DNA of 64,000 nt, taken from Thiofaba sp049322715. Its GTDB lineage: Bacteria; Pseudomonadota; Gammaproteobacteria; Halothiobacillales; Halothiobacillaceae. The notes under the pieces were generated by a model. It had not been told where the DNA came from. It searched no databases and saw only the letters and a list, made by a program, of their open reading frames with translations. Below are positions 51,711 to 59,634 of the stretch, piece after piece (the stretch's first letter is position 1; every line of letters starts with the position of its first letter). Both the position numbers and the translations under genes were made by a program. The DNA lies in contig JBMOQP010000031.1 of the NCBI GenBank assembly GCA_049322715.1, positions 8,089-72,088 of the forward strand, written 5' to 3'.

Positions 51711-52076
51711 TCAGGCGGACTCAGCGGCGTCGGCCGCCGCGGAGCCACGGCGGGGCTCTTCTTCCTTGACCATCGGGGACGGCTCGGTCACCGGACCGTC
51801 CATCTTGATCACGAGGTCACGGATCACCGCGTCGTTGAAGCGGAAGGACTCGTTCAGCTCAGCCATGGCCTGCTGGCCGCACTCGATGTTCATGAGCACG
51901 TAGTGGGCCTTGTGAATCTTCTGGATCGGGTAGGCCAGCTGGCGACGGCCCCAGTCCTCGAGACGATGGATCTTGCCGCCGTCGGCTTCGATGATGGAGC
52001 GATAACGCTCGATCATGGCCGGCACCTGCTCGCTCTGGTCCGGATGAACCAGGAAAACGACTTCATAGTGTCGCAT
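51711..52076 (-). CDS. rpsF: 30S ribosomal protein S6
   Basis: S6 binds S18 and 16S rRNA at the platform. The 121 residues start RHYEVVFLVHPDQSEQVPAMIERY and include LEDWGRRQLAYPIQKIHKAHYVLMNIE, the S6 signature. The C-terminal tail is acidic and disordered. A GGGAG ribosome-binding site precedes it. The upstream leader has a hairpin that may be the S6-S18 feedback site. Confidence 0.98.
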   Translation of the reverse strand: MRHYEVVFLVHPDQSEQVPAMIERYRSIIEADGGKIHRLEDWGRRQLAYPIQKIHKAHYVLMNIECGQQAMAELNESFRFNDAVIRDLVIKMDGPVTEPSPMVKEEEPRRGSAAADAAESA

Positions 52077-52100
52077 GGATACTCCCTACGGATTGAACAG

Positions 52101-52126
52101 CCTGCCGCGCATCACGGTCAGGCAGG
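52101..52126 (-). promoter_or_regulatory. Candidate S6-S18 autoregulatory hairpin in the rpsF leader
   Basis: On the minus strand CCTGCC and GGCAGG flank an inner helix CCGTG-ATG-CGCGG with an unpaired stretch on the 5' side. Leaders of rpsF in many bacteria carry a hairpin with a CCG element bound by the S6-S18 complex. The position, 25 bases before the start codon, fits. The exact motif match was not verified. Confidence 0.4.
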
Positions 52127-52169
52127 GTAAACCGCGCCAAACCGGGAGGCCAGGCGCGGGAAAAGCGGG

Positions 52170-52197
52170 ATTATAGGGGAAAAGTCCGCCCCGGCAA
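52170..52197 (-). promoter_or_regulatory. Sigma-70 promoter for rpsF-rpsR-rplI
   Basis: On the minus strand TTGCCG (4 of 6) and a perfect TATAAT are separated by 16 bp, about 95 bases before rpsF. The promoter starts 7 bases before the end of rlmB is reached, so it lies in the intergenic region between rlmB and rpsF. Confidence 0.75.
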
Positions 52198-52203
52198 AAC
52201 CCG

Positions 52204-53043
52204 TCAGCCGGCGGCGAGGCGCTGGCGGCGGATCTCGTACAGGCTGACGCCGGCGGCCACCGAAACGTTCAGGCTTTCGACCGAGCCCAGCATGGGCAGG
52301 TTGACCAGTTCATCGCAGGCTTCGCGCGTGAGGCGGCGCAGACCCGAGCCCTCAGCTCCCATCACCACGGCCAGGGGCTGGGTGGCAAGGCGGGTCTCGT
52401 ACAGGCTGTGATCGGCCTCGCCAGCGAGGCCGATCACCCAGATGTTGCGCTGCTTGAGTCCGTCGAGGGTACGCGCAAGGTTGGTCACCTGCACGAAGGG
52501 TACGCTCTCGGCAGCACCGGAGGCGACCTTGCGCACCGTCGGGGTCAACCCGACCGCGCGGTCCTTGGGCGCGATGACGGCCTGCGCCCCCGCCCCGTCG
52601 GCCACCCGCAGGCAGGCGCCGAGGTTGTGCGGGTCGGTCACGCCATCGAGCACCAGCAGCAGGGCGGGCTCATCCAGGCCATCCAGCATGGCGTAGAGAT
52701 CGTTCTCATCATAGGTCGGCGCAGCCCGGTACTGGACCGCGACACCCTGGTGGCGGTCGACGCGTGTCAGCCGGTCGAGTTCGCGCGGCTCGACCCGGGT
52801 GATGGAAAGCCCAGCTTCTTCGGCCAGCCGCTCCACCTCCTGCAGACGCAGGTCGCGCCGGCCCTGCGCAAACAGCAAGCGGACGATGTTGGCCGGATCG
52901 TGGCGCAGCGCGGCCTCGACCGCGTGGATGCCAAACAGCCAGCTTTCGCCGCCACTGCCGAAGGATTCATCACGCTCCCGGCGCGGTCCGGCATGGCGTC
53001 CTTTCCTGTCCTCGCCCCCTTTCTCGATCGGCTTTCGGCTCAT
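52204..53043 (-). CDS. rlmB: 23S rRNA (guanosine-2'-O)-methyltransferase RlmB
   Basis: RlmB 2'-O-methylates G2251 in the P loop of 23S rRNA. The 279 residues have a charged N-terminal tail, a substrate-binding domain (LFGIHAVEAALRHDP) and a SPOUT knot. The knot carries LLVLDGVTDPHNLGACLRVADGAGA, LAVVMGAEGSGLRRLTREACD and NLPMLGSVESLNVSVAAGVSLYEIRRQR. The start overlaps the rnr stop (ATGA). Confidence 0.96.
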   Translation of the reverse strand: MSRKPIEKGGEDRKGRHAGPRRERDESFGSGGESWLFGIHAVEAALRHDPANIVRLLFAQGRRDLRLQEVERLAEEAGLSITRVEPRELDRLTRVDRHQGVAVQYRAAPTYDENDLYAMLDGLDEPALLLVLDGVTDPHNLGACLRVADGAGAQAVIAPKDRAVGLTPTVRKVASGAAESVPFVQVTNLARTLDGLKQRNIWVIGLAGEADHSLYETRLATQPLAVVMGAEGSGLRRLTREACDELVNLPMLGSVESLNVSVAAGVSLYEIRRQRLAAG

Positions 53044-55466
53044 TCCGCCTTCTTCCGGCGCGGCGGGCGGCGGCGGCGCTTCTTCGGCTTGCGTTCAGCC
53101 TCGGCTCCACCCTCATCGACCAGCACATTGCCGTTCACATCGCCAGGCTCGTGCTCATCGAACCCCTCATCGACCACTGCCTCGACGGATGTCGCAGAAG
53201 GTTCTTCCGCGCCTCCCTTGCCCGGCTTCTTGCGACGGCGGCGCTTCTTCCTGGCCGGAGTTTCCTCCCCCTCTTCGGCAGCAGCCGCAGCTGGCTTGGC
53301 CTCACCACGCGGCAGGACGAAGTCGATCTTGCGCTCGTCCAGGTCGACCCGCGCCACCTGCACGGTGACCGCATCACCCAGGCGATAGACCTGGCCGGTG
53401 CGTTCGCCGACCAGCCGGTGACCGACCGGGTCGAAGTGGTAGTAGTCCTTGTCGAGCGCCGTGATATGCAGCAGCCCCTCGACGAATACGCCCTTGAGCT
53501 CGACGAACAGGCCGAACGAGGTGACAGCGGTGATCACGCCATCGAAGACCTCGCCCACGCGGTCCTGCATGAACTCGCACTTGAGCCAGTCGGTCGCATC
53601 GCGGGTGGCCTCGTCGGCTCGGCGCTCGTTGTTCGAGCAGTGCTCGCCGATGAGGCCCAGCTCGTCGTGCGCATAGGGGAAATGCTCGGCGGAGCCGGTG
53701 CGCAGGACGTGGCGGATGGCGCGGTGCACCAACAGGTCCGGGTAGCGGCGGATGGGCGAGGTGAAGTGCGCGTAATTGGCGTGCGCGAGGCCAAAGTGGC
53801 CGATGTTGTCCGGCGAGTACACCGCCTGCTTCATGGTCCGCAGCACCACGGTCTGGATCAGATGCTGGTCCTCCCGCCCCTTGGCGGCCTCGAGGACGGC
53901 ATTGAAGTCCTTGGCCTCCGGCTTGTCGCCGCCCCCCATGGAGAGACCGAGCTCGCCGAGGAAGGTACGCAGGTCGGCGATCTTCTCCGCCGCCGGACGA
54001 TCGTGGATGCGGTACAGGCCATCGATCTTGCGTCGCTCGAGGAAACGCGCGGCCGCGACGTTGGCGGCGATCATGCACTCCTCGATCAGGCGGTGGGCGT
54101 CATTACGCTCGTAGGGCACGATCGCCTCGATCTTGCGGCCCTCGCCGAACACGATCTTGGTTTCAGTGGTGTCGAAGTCCATCGCGCCGCGGCGGGTGCG
54201 AGCCTCCATCAGCACGCCGTACAGACCATGCAGGGATTCGAGGTGGGGCACGATCGGAGCGTATTCCTTTCGCAGGGCCTCGTCTTTGTCGAGCAGGATC
54301 TTCGCCACCTTGGTGTAGGTCATGCGCGCGTGCGAGCGCATCACCCCCTCGTAGAAGCGCGAGCGGATGATGTCGCCCTCGCGGTTGATCAGCATCTCGC
54401 ACACCATGCACAGGCGGTCGACATGCGGATTGATCGAGCACAGGCCGTTGGAGAGGATCTCCGGCAACATGGGGATGACCCGGCCCGGGAAATACACCGA
54501 GGTGCTGCGGAAGAAGGCCTCGCGGTCCAGCGGACTGCCCACGGTGACGTAGTGGGAGACATCGGCGATGGCGACGATCAGGCGCCAGCCCTTGGCGGTC
54601 GGCTCACAGTAAACGGCGTCGTCGAAGTCGCGCGCGTCCTCGCCGTCGATGGTGACCAGCGGCACGTCGCGCAGGTCAACGCGCCCCAGCTTGTCGGCCT
54701 CGGCGACCTCCTCGCTCAGGCCCGCGATCTGTTCCTGCAGATCCTCCGGCCACAGGTAGCGCAAGCCATGGGTGTGAATGGCGACGTCGATCTCCATGCC
54801 CGGCGCCATGTGATCGCCCAGCACCTCGACCACCCGCCCGACCGGCTTGTTGCGGAAGGTCGGCTGTTCGACCAGCTGCACGCGCACGATCTGGCCGTCC
54901 TGCGCCTCACCGAGCGCGTCCTGCGGGATCAGTACGTCCTGGGTAATGCGCTTGTTGTCCGGGATGACGAAGGCCACGCCGGACTCGAGAACCAGGCGGC
55001 CGACCACCTCGGCATTGGCGCGCTCGAGCACCTCGACCAGCGCCCCCTCGCGGCGGCCGCGCTGGTCGATGCCGGTGATCTGCACCACCGCACGGTCGCC
55101 GTGCAGCAGGGCGCGCATCTGGCGCGCGGAGAGGAACACGTCATCCCCGCCCTCGTCCGGCACCAGGAAGCCGAAGCCGTCCTTGTGGCCGATCACGCGG
55201 CCGCGCACCAGCTCGGACTTGTCCAACGGCACGTAGCCACCCTTGCGGTTGCGGATCAGCTGTCCGTCGCGCTCCATGGCCCGAAGGCGACGGCGCAGGG
55301 CCTCGATGCGATCATCATCGTCGTAGCCGAGGTTCAACAGCAGGCGCTCGAAGGTCGTGGGGCTGCCATGCGCCTTGATCATCTCGAGCAGGAGCTCGCG
55401 GCTGGCGATCGGGTTTTCGTACTTTTCCGCTTCGCGCTCGGCGTGCGGATCAAGCTTAGAGGTCAT
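53040..55466 (-). CDS. rnr: Ribonuclease R
   Basis: RNase R is a processive 3'-5' exoribonuclease that degrades structured RNA. The 808 residues contain an N-terminal helix-turn-helix region, two cold-shock domains, and the RNB catalytic domain (TIDGEDARDFDDAVYCE with the metal-binding Asp residues, HYVTVGSPLDREA). An S1 domain and a Lys/Arg-rich tail rich in KKRRRR follow. I chose the ATG at 55466, giving TSKLDPHAEREAEKYENPIASRE, the conserved start. Overlaps rlmB by 4 bp. Confidence 0.97.
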   Translation of the reverse strand: MTSKLDPHAEREAEKYENPIASRELLLEMIKAHGSPTTFERLLLNLGYDDDDRIEALRRRLRAMERDGQLIRNRKGGYVPLDKSELVRGRVIGHKDGFGFLVPDEGGDDVFLSARQMRALLHGDRAVVQITGIDQRGRREGALVEVLERANAEVVGRLVLESGVAFVIPDNKRITQDVLIPQDALGEAQDGQIVRVQLVEQPTFRNKPVGRVVEVLGDHMAPGMEIDVAIHTHGLRYLWPEDLQEQIAGLSEEVAEADKLGRVDLRDVPLVTIDGEDARDFDDAVYCEPTAKGWRLIVAIADVSHYVTVGSPLDREAFFRSTSVYFPGRVIPMLPEILSNGLCSINPHVDRLCMVCEMLINREGDIIRSRFYEGVMRSHARMTYTKVAKILLDKDEALRKEYAPIVPHLESLHGLYGVLMEARTRRGAMDFDTTETKIVFGEGRKIEAIVPYERNDAHRLIEECMIAANVAAARFLERRKIDGLYRIHDRPAAEKIADLRTFLGELGLSMGGGDKPEAKDFNAVLEAAKGREDQHLIQTVVLRTMKQAVYSPDNIGHFGLAHANYAHFTSPIRRYPDLLVHRAIRHVLRTGSAEHFPYAHDELGLIGEHCSNNERRADEATRDATDWLKCEFMQDRVGEVFDGVITAVTSFGLFVELKGVFVEGLLHITALDKDYYHFDPVGHRLVGERTGQVYRLGDAVTVQVARVDLDERKIDFVLPRGEAKPAAAAAEEGEETPARKKRRRRKKPGKGGAEEPSATSVEAVVDEGFDEHEPGDVNGNVLVDEGGAEAERKPKKRRRRPPRRKKAE

Positions 55467-55597
55467 GCGGGCGTAGGCTCGATGGAATGGCTGATGGATC
55501 ACAATCCGCAAGCATACCGCATGCGTCGCGATCGTGTGGGGATGATGGCGCTGCCGGAGAGGTTCGGCAAGGTATCGCGCCGGGAGGATTCGAGCGG

Positions 55598-55730
55598 CGG
55601 AATCCATCCCTGGATTCCGCCCTCCGGGTGTCGCCTTACGGCAACCCAGCGTCGTTCCCTACGGCGCTGTTGCGGAATCCATCCCTGGATTCCGCCCTCC
55701 GGGTGTCGCCTTACGGCAACCCAGCGCCGC
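55598..55730. repeat. Tandem pair of dispersed hairpin repeats upstream of rnr
   Basis: Two units start at 55598 and 55673 (period 75 bp) and are identical over the first 54 bases. Each opens with GGAATCCA-TCCC-TGGATTCC and continues through CGCCCTCCGGGTG and GCCTTACGGC to CCCAGCG. The first unit ends in AGCGTCGT-TCCCT-ACGGCGCT. The same unit occurs at 29041 and, split, inside flgJ. Confidence 0.9.
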
Positions 55731-55749
55731 TGGCCCCTCCCCTCGGACC

Positions 55750-55820
55750 CTTGCGGCATCCATGCCGCAAGCCCCTTCGGGGGGCGGCCCTCGGGAGCCC
55801 TGCGGCGCTTTTGACGCCGC
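55750..55820. repeat. Further hairpins in the purA-rnr gap
   Basis: CTTGCGGCAT-CC-ATGCCGCAAG is a perfect 10-bp inverted repeat (55750-55771). It is followed by CCCCTTCGGGG and by GCGGCG-CTTTTGA-CGCCGC (55802-55820). With the tandem repeats to the left they fill most of the 417-bp purA-rnr interval. No gene was found there; the rnr promoter must lie within or beside them but is not recognisable. Confidence 0.7.
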
Positions 55821-55883
55821 CCGGGTCGGAGGCACGGCTGGAAGGTAGGGAACGGAAACATGATGCCGCTCCCCCTCTCCCCA

Positions 55884-57203
55884 TCAGGCTGCGAAAGGAT
55901 GGCGGAGGATGATGGTCTCCTCACGATCCGGACCGGTGGAGATGATGTCCACCGGCACGCCGCACACTTCCTCGATGCGGCGAATATAGGCACGCGCGGC
56001 AGCCGGCAGATCCTCGACACGCTTGATGCCGACGGTGGACTCCCTCCAGCCCGGCATGTCTTCGTACATGGGCTCGATGCTGGCGAAGCCATCCGCGCCG
56101 ACCGGCGGGGCCTTCATGACCTGGCCGTCCACCTTGTAGCCGACGCAGAGGCGCAGGGTATCGAGCCCATCCAGCACGTCCAGCTTGGTCAGGCACAGGC
56201 CGCTGATGCTGTTGATCTGCACTGCGCGGCGCAGGGCGACGGCATCGAACCAGCCGCAGCGGCGCTGGCGGCCAGTGGTGGCGCCGAACTCGTGGCCCTT
56301 GGTGCCGAGGTGCTTGCCGATCGGATCGCCGACGTCCTGGGCGGCGTCGTACTCGAGCTCGGTCGGGAAAGGGCCGGCGCCGACACGGGTGGTGTAGGCC
56401 TTGGTGATGCCGAGCACGTAATCCAGTTCGAGCGGGCCGACGCCGGTACCGGTGGAGGCGCCGCCGGCAGTGGTGTTGGACGAGGTCACGAACGGATAGG
56501 TGCCGTGGTCGATGTCCAGCAGCGTGCCCTGCGCCCCCTCGAACAGGATGTTCCTGCCGGACTTGCGCAACTCGTGCAAATACTCCGTCACGTCGATGAT
56601 CATCGGCGCGAGGGTTTCGGCATACGCCATGCAGTCATCCAGCACGCGCTGGAAGTCGACCGTGTCGGCATGGAAGTAGTTCTTCAGCACGAAGTTGTGG
56701 TAGTCCAGCACCGAGCCGAGCTTCTCGGCGAAGCGCTCGCGGTGCAGCAGGTCGATCAGGCGCAGGGCACGGCGCGCCACCTTGTCCTCGTAGGCCGGGC
56801 CGATGCCGCGACCGGTGGTGCCGATCGCGCCTCGGCCGGCAGCGCGCTCGCGCGCCTGGTCGATGGCGACATGGTAGGGCAGGATCAACGGGCAGGCCGC
56901 CGACAGCTTGAGGCGATCGCGTACCGGCACGCCACGCGCCTCGAGCTGGGTCATCTCCTTGAGCAGGGCGTCCGGCGCGAGCACCACGCCGTTGCCGATC
57001 ACGCATTCCACGCCCTCGCGCAGGATCCCCGAGGGGATCAGGTGCAGGACGGTCTTCTCGCCATTCACCCACAGCGTGTGACCGGCGTTGTGACCGCCCT
57101 GGAAACGCACCACGGCGGCGACCTGATCGGTCAGCAGGTCAACGACCTTGCCCTTGCCCTCGTCGCCCCACTGGGAGCCCAGAACCACAATACTTTTGGC
57201 CAT
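55884..57203 (-). CDS. purA: Adenylosuccinate synthetase PurA
   Basis: PurA condenses IMP and aspartate with GTP to adenylosuccinate, the step before PurB in AMP synthesis. The 439 residues start AKSIVVLGSQWGDEGKGKVVDLL, the P-loop-like signature, with the GHNAGHTLWVNGEKT segment and catalytic His, GIGPAYEDKVARRALR, and QRRCGWFDAVALR. I chose the ATG at 57203 over a TTG three codons earlier. Confidence 0.98.
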   Translation of the reverse strand: MAKSIVVLGSQWGDEGKGKVVDLLTDQVAAVVRFQGGHNAGHTLWVNGEKTVLHLIPSGILREGVECVIGNGVVLAPDALLKEMTQLEARGVPVRDRLKLSAACPLILPYHVAIDQARERAAGRGAIGTTGRGIGPAYEDKVARRALRLIDLLHRERFAEKLGSVLDYHNFVLKNYFHADTVDFQRVLDDCMAYAETLAPMIIDVTEYLHELRKSGRNILFEGAQGTLLDIDHGTYPFVTSSNTTAGGASTGTGVGPLELDYVLGITKAYTTRVGAGPFPTELEYDAAQDVGDPIGKHLGTKGHEFGATTGRQRRCGWFDAVALRRAVQINSISGLCLTKLDVLDGLDTLRLCVGYKVDGQVMKAPPVGADGFASIEPMYEDMPGWRESTVGIKRVEDLPAAARAYIRRIEEVCGVPVDIISTGPDREETIILRHPFAA

Positions 57204-57260
57204 GAAGGTCAAATCTCATGTAAAAACCGGAAAAATCCCATCCCTGTCATTTTTCGGCAC

Positions 57261-57290
57261 ATCGGGGCCCGGCACATGCCCGGCCCCGAT
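57261..57290. terminator. Large hairpin between hisZ and purA
   Basis: ATCGGGGCCCGGC and GCCCGGCCCCGAT pair over 13 bp with one mismatch around ACAT. No T run follows on the minus strand, so it is more likely an mRNA-stabilising or attenuating structure than an efficient terminator. It fills the middle of the 154-bp gap. Confidence 0.45.
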
Positions 57291-57357
57291 GACCGCAGTC
57301 CAAGGGACTGAGCCCTGGATGCGGCGGGCGTCCATGCCCTGCACGGCAAACGCGGGA

Positions 57358-58554
57358 TCAGCCGGCGCTTGCCTCACGCACCTGCCAGGCCCCCTCGTGC
57401 CGCTCGAGCACACGCCTGCAACCCAAGGCGCACGGGTTCGAATCCTGCCCCGGGAGGGCCTGGATGACGCGCTGTCCGGCGGCACGCAGCTCGCGCACCT
57501 TGCGCTCGAGCTCGGCATCATCCACCCCCGCCGGCGCGAGCACCGCATCGGCCGATTCGCCGACCGAGTCCGCCACGGCAACCAGGGCGCGCACGTCGGC
57601 AGAGAACCCGGTCGCGGGGCGGGCACGACCGAAGGCCTCGCCGATGCCGTCGTAGCGCCCACCGCGCGCGATCGCCTGCCCCTGCCCCGGCACGAAGGCC
57701 GCGAACACGATGCCGGTGTGATAGTGATAACCACGCAGTTCGGCCAGGTCGAAATGCAGCCGCACGCCCCCGCCCTGCCCCTGCAACGCACGGGCCACCT
57801 CGGCGAGGTCATCCAGTGCCTGGTGCACCTCATCGCCAGCAGCGGACAGGCGGCGGCGCGCGCCCTCAAGGGTTCCCAGCCCCTCGCCGTGCAGGTCCGG
57901 CAGGGCGCGCAGCATGGCCGCGAGCTCGCCCGGAAGAAGGCGCCCACCGATGAAGGCCTCGATCTCGGGCACGGCCTTGCGCTGCAGGAGATCGAAGAAG
58001 CTCGCCTCGTCCTCCGCATCGAAGCCGGCCTGGCGCGCGAGGGAGCGGTAGATGCCGACATGCCCGAGGTCCAGCCAGACATCGCGCACCCCGGCAACCT
58101 CGAGGGTCTCGAGCATCAGGCGCAGGATCTCGATGTCGCTCGCGGTGCCGGCATGGCCGAACAGCTCGGCGCCCACCTGCATCGGCGCGCGCGTGCCGGC
58201 GAAACCGCCTGGCAGCGCGTGCAGCACGGTGCCCAGGTAGCACAGGCGGGTCGGCCCTTCCTGGCGCAGGCTGTGCGCGTCGATGCGCGCCATCTGCGGC
58301 GTCATGTCGGCACGCACGCCCATCAGGCGACCGGTCAGCTGGTCGATCAGCTTGAAGGTCGACAGGTCGAGGTCGTCGCCCGGATGGATCAGCAGCGATT
58401 CGACGTACTCGACCATGGGCGGGATGACGAGCTCGTATCCCCAGGCTCGGAAGCGGTCGAGCAGGCGGCGACGCAGGGCCTCGGTGGCCCACGCCGCCTG
58501 CGGAAGAAGTTCGTCGATGCCAGCCGGAAGCAGCCAGCGATTTTCTTGTGTCAT
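57358..58554 (-). CDS. hisZ: ATP phosphoribosyltransferase regulatory subunit HisZ
   Basis: HisZ is a catalytically inactive relative of histidyl-tRNA synthetase that activates the short form of HisG. The 398 residues begin TQENRWLLPAGIDELLPQAAW, include class II synthetase-like RADMTPQMARIDA and GRYDGIGEAFGRARPATGFS, and end in ALPGQDSNPCALGCRRVL. Length fits HisZ (about 390), without an anticodon-binding domain. Presence implies a short HisG elsewhere. It sits between the hfl genes and purA, common in non-enteric Gamma- and Betaproteobacteria. Confidence 0.93.
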   Translation of the reverse strand: MTQENRWLLPAGIDELLPQAAWATEALRRRLLDRFRAWGYELVIPPMVEYVESLLIHPGDDLDLSTFKLIDQLTGRLMGVRADMTPQMARIDAHSLRQEGPTRLCYLGTVLHALPGGFAGTRAPMQVGAELFGHAGTASDIEILRLMLETLEVAGVRDVWLDLGHVGIYRSLARQAGFDAEDEASFFDLLQRKAVPEIEAFIGGRLLPGELAAMLRALPDLHGEGLGTLEGARRRLSAAGDEVHQALDDLAEVARALQGQGGGVRLHFDLAELRGYHYHTGIVFAAFVPGQGQAIARGGRYDGIGEAFGRARPATGFSADVRALVAVADSVGESADAVLAPAGVDDAELERKVRELRAAGQRVIQALPGQDSNPCALGCRRVLERHEGAWQVREASAG

Positions 58555-58561
58555 TCCGAAT

Positions 58562-58750
58562 TCACCCACGCACGATGCCGAGCAGCACGAGACCAAGCAT
58601 GATGATGCCCATGGCCACCAGACGCAGCGTGCGATCCGGCAGGGCCGCGAGCTGTTCGACCGACTGGCGGTAGACCCTCGGGCTGATGAGGGGAAGCAGC
58701 CCCTCGAGCACGAGCACCAGGGCCAGGGCGGCCCACAAATCGTCGGACAT
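58562..58750 (-). CDS. DUF2065 (YjeT-type) small membrane protein
   Basis: The 62 residues have two helices with the family pattern LALVLVLEGLLPLISPRVYRQSVEQLAALPDRTLRLVAM and MGIIMLGLVLLGIVRG. DUF2065 genes regularly follow hflC, as here (8 bp later). Function unknown; it may assist the HflKC membrane complex. Confidence 0.9.
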   Translation of the reverse strand: MSDDLWAALALVLVLEGLLPLISPRVYRQSVEQLAALPDRTLRLVAMGIIMLGLVLLGIVRG

Positions 58751-58758
58751 GGTCGGGA

Positions 58759-59634
58759 TTACCGCTTGTCCGAACCCGCCGGGCTGCCGAAGTAGCGGAA
58801 GAACTCGCTGTCCGGTTGCAGCACCAAGACGTCGTCCTTGCCGGTGAAGGACTTTCCGTAAGCCTCAAGGCTGCGGTGGAACTCGAAGAACTCCCGGTCC
58901 TTGCCGTACGCCTCGGCGTACAGGCGAGCCGCCTCGGCATCACCCTCGCCGCGGATGGCTTGCGATTCGGCGTAGGCGTTGGCGATGATCTCCTCGCGCT
59001 GACGCTCGGCATCCGCGGTGATCTTCTTCGCCTGCTCCTCGCCGCGCGAACGGAAGGCCTTGGCGACGGTGGCGCGTTCCTTCTCCATGCGCCGGTAGAC
59101 GGACTCGCTGACCTCGGACGGCAGGTCGATGCGCTTGATGCGCACGTCCATCACCTCAATGCCGAGCTTGGCGGCCTCCACGTTCGCCGCGGTGCGAACG
59201 GCGTCCATCATCTCGCCGCGCGCGCCGGTGACGGCATCCTGGATGGTGCGGGCAGAGAGCTGGCTCTTCATGCCGTCCTTCACGATCTGCGACAGGCGCG
59301 CCACCGCGGCCCGCTCGTCGCCGCGGGTGGAGCGGTGGTACAGGCCCACGTCGGCAATCCGCCACTTGATGAAGGCGTCGACGATGACGTTCTTCTTCTC
59401 GCTGGTCAGGTAGCGCTCGGGCGGCGCATCCATGCTCAGCAGACGGCCGTCGTAGCGACGGATGCTGTGGATGAACGGCAGCTTGAAATGCAGGCCCGGT
59501 GCGAAATCGGTCTTGACGATCTCGCCGAGGCGGAACAGGGCCACGCGGTCATATTCGCGCACGGTGAAGGTCGACATGGCCAGCAAACCAGCGCCGATCG
59601 CCAGGGCAGGCAGGAAAAGGTTACGCGCGGACAT
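58759..59634 (-). CDS. hflC: HflC, SPFH subunit of the FtsH-regulating complex
   Basis: HflC assembles with HflK into a large periplasmic-side cage around FtsH and modulates its proteolysis. The 291 residues have an N-terminal membrane helix (7-25), the SPFH/band-7 domain (VREYDRVALFRLGEIVKTDFAPGLHFKLP, DAFIKWRIADVGLYHRSTRG, GIEVMDVRIKRIDLP). A long helix follows (VYRRMEKERATVAKAFRSRGEEQAKKITADA). The start overlaps the hflK stop by one base (TAATG). Confidence 0.96.
   Translation of the reverse strand: MSARNLFLPALAIGAGLLAMSTFTVREYDRVALFRLGEIVKTDFAPGLHFKLPFIHSIRRYDGRLLSMDAPPERYLTSEKKNVIVDAFIKWRIADVGLYHRSTRGDERAAVARLSQIVKDGMKSQLSARTIQDAVTGARGEMMDAVRTAANVEAAKLGIEVMDVRIKRIDLPSEVSESVYRRMEKERATVAKAFRSRGEEQAKKITADAERQREEIIANAYAESQAIRGEGDAEAARLYAEAYGKDREFFEFHRSLEAYGKSFTGKDDVLVLQPDSEFFRYFGSPAGSDKR

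Noticed and set aside
53151..55814. An 887-codon plus-strand frame opposite rnr, and a similar 741-codon frame opposite guaA (20310-22535)
   Set aside because: Both are mirror frames of conserved genes produced by high third-position GC; no motifs or ribosome-binding support.
57430..57455. tRNA-like T-arm sequence (GGGTTCGAATCC) near the 3' end of hisZ
   Set aside because: No matching acceptor, D or anticodon arms are present, and the bases encode a normal HisZ C terminus (ALPGQDSNPCALGC).
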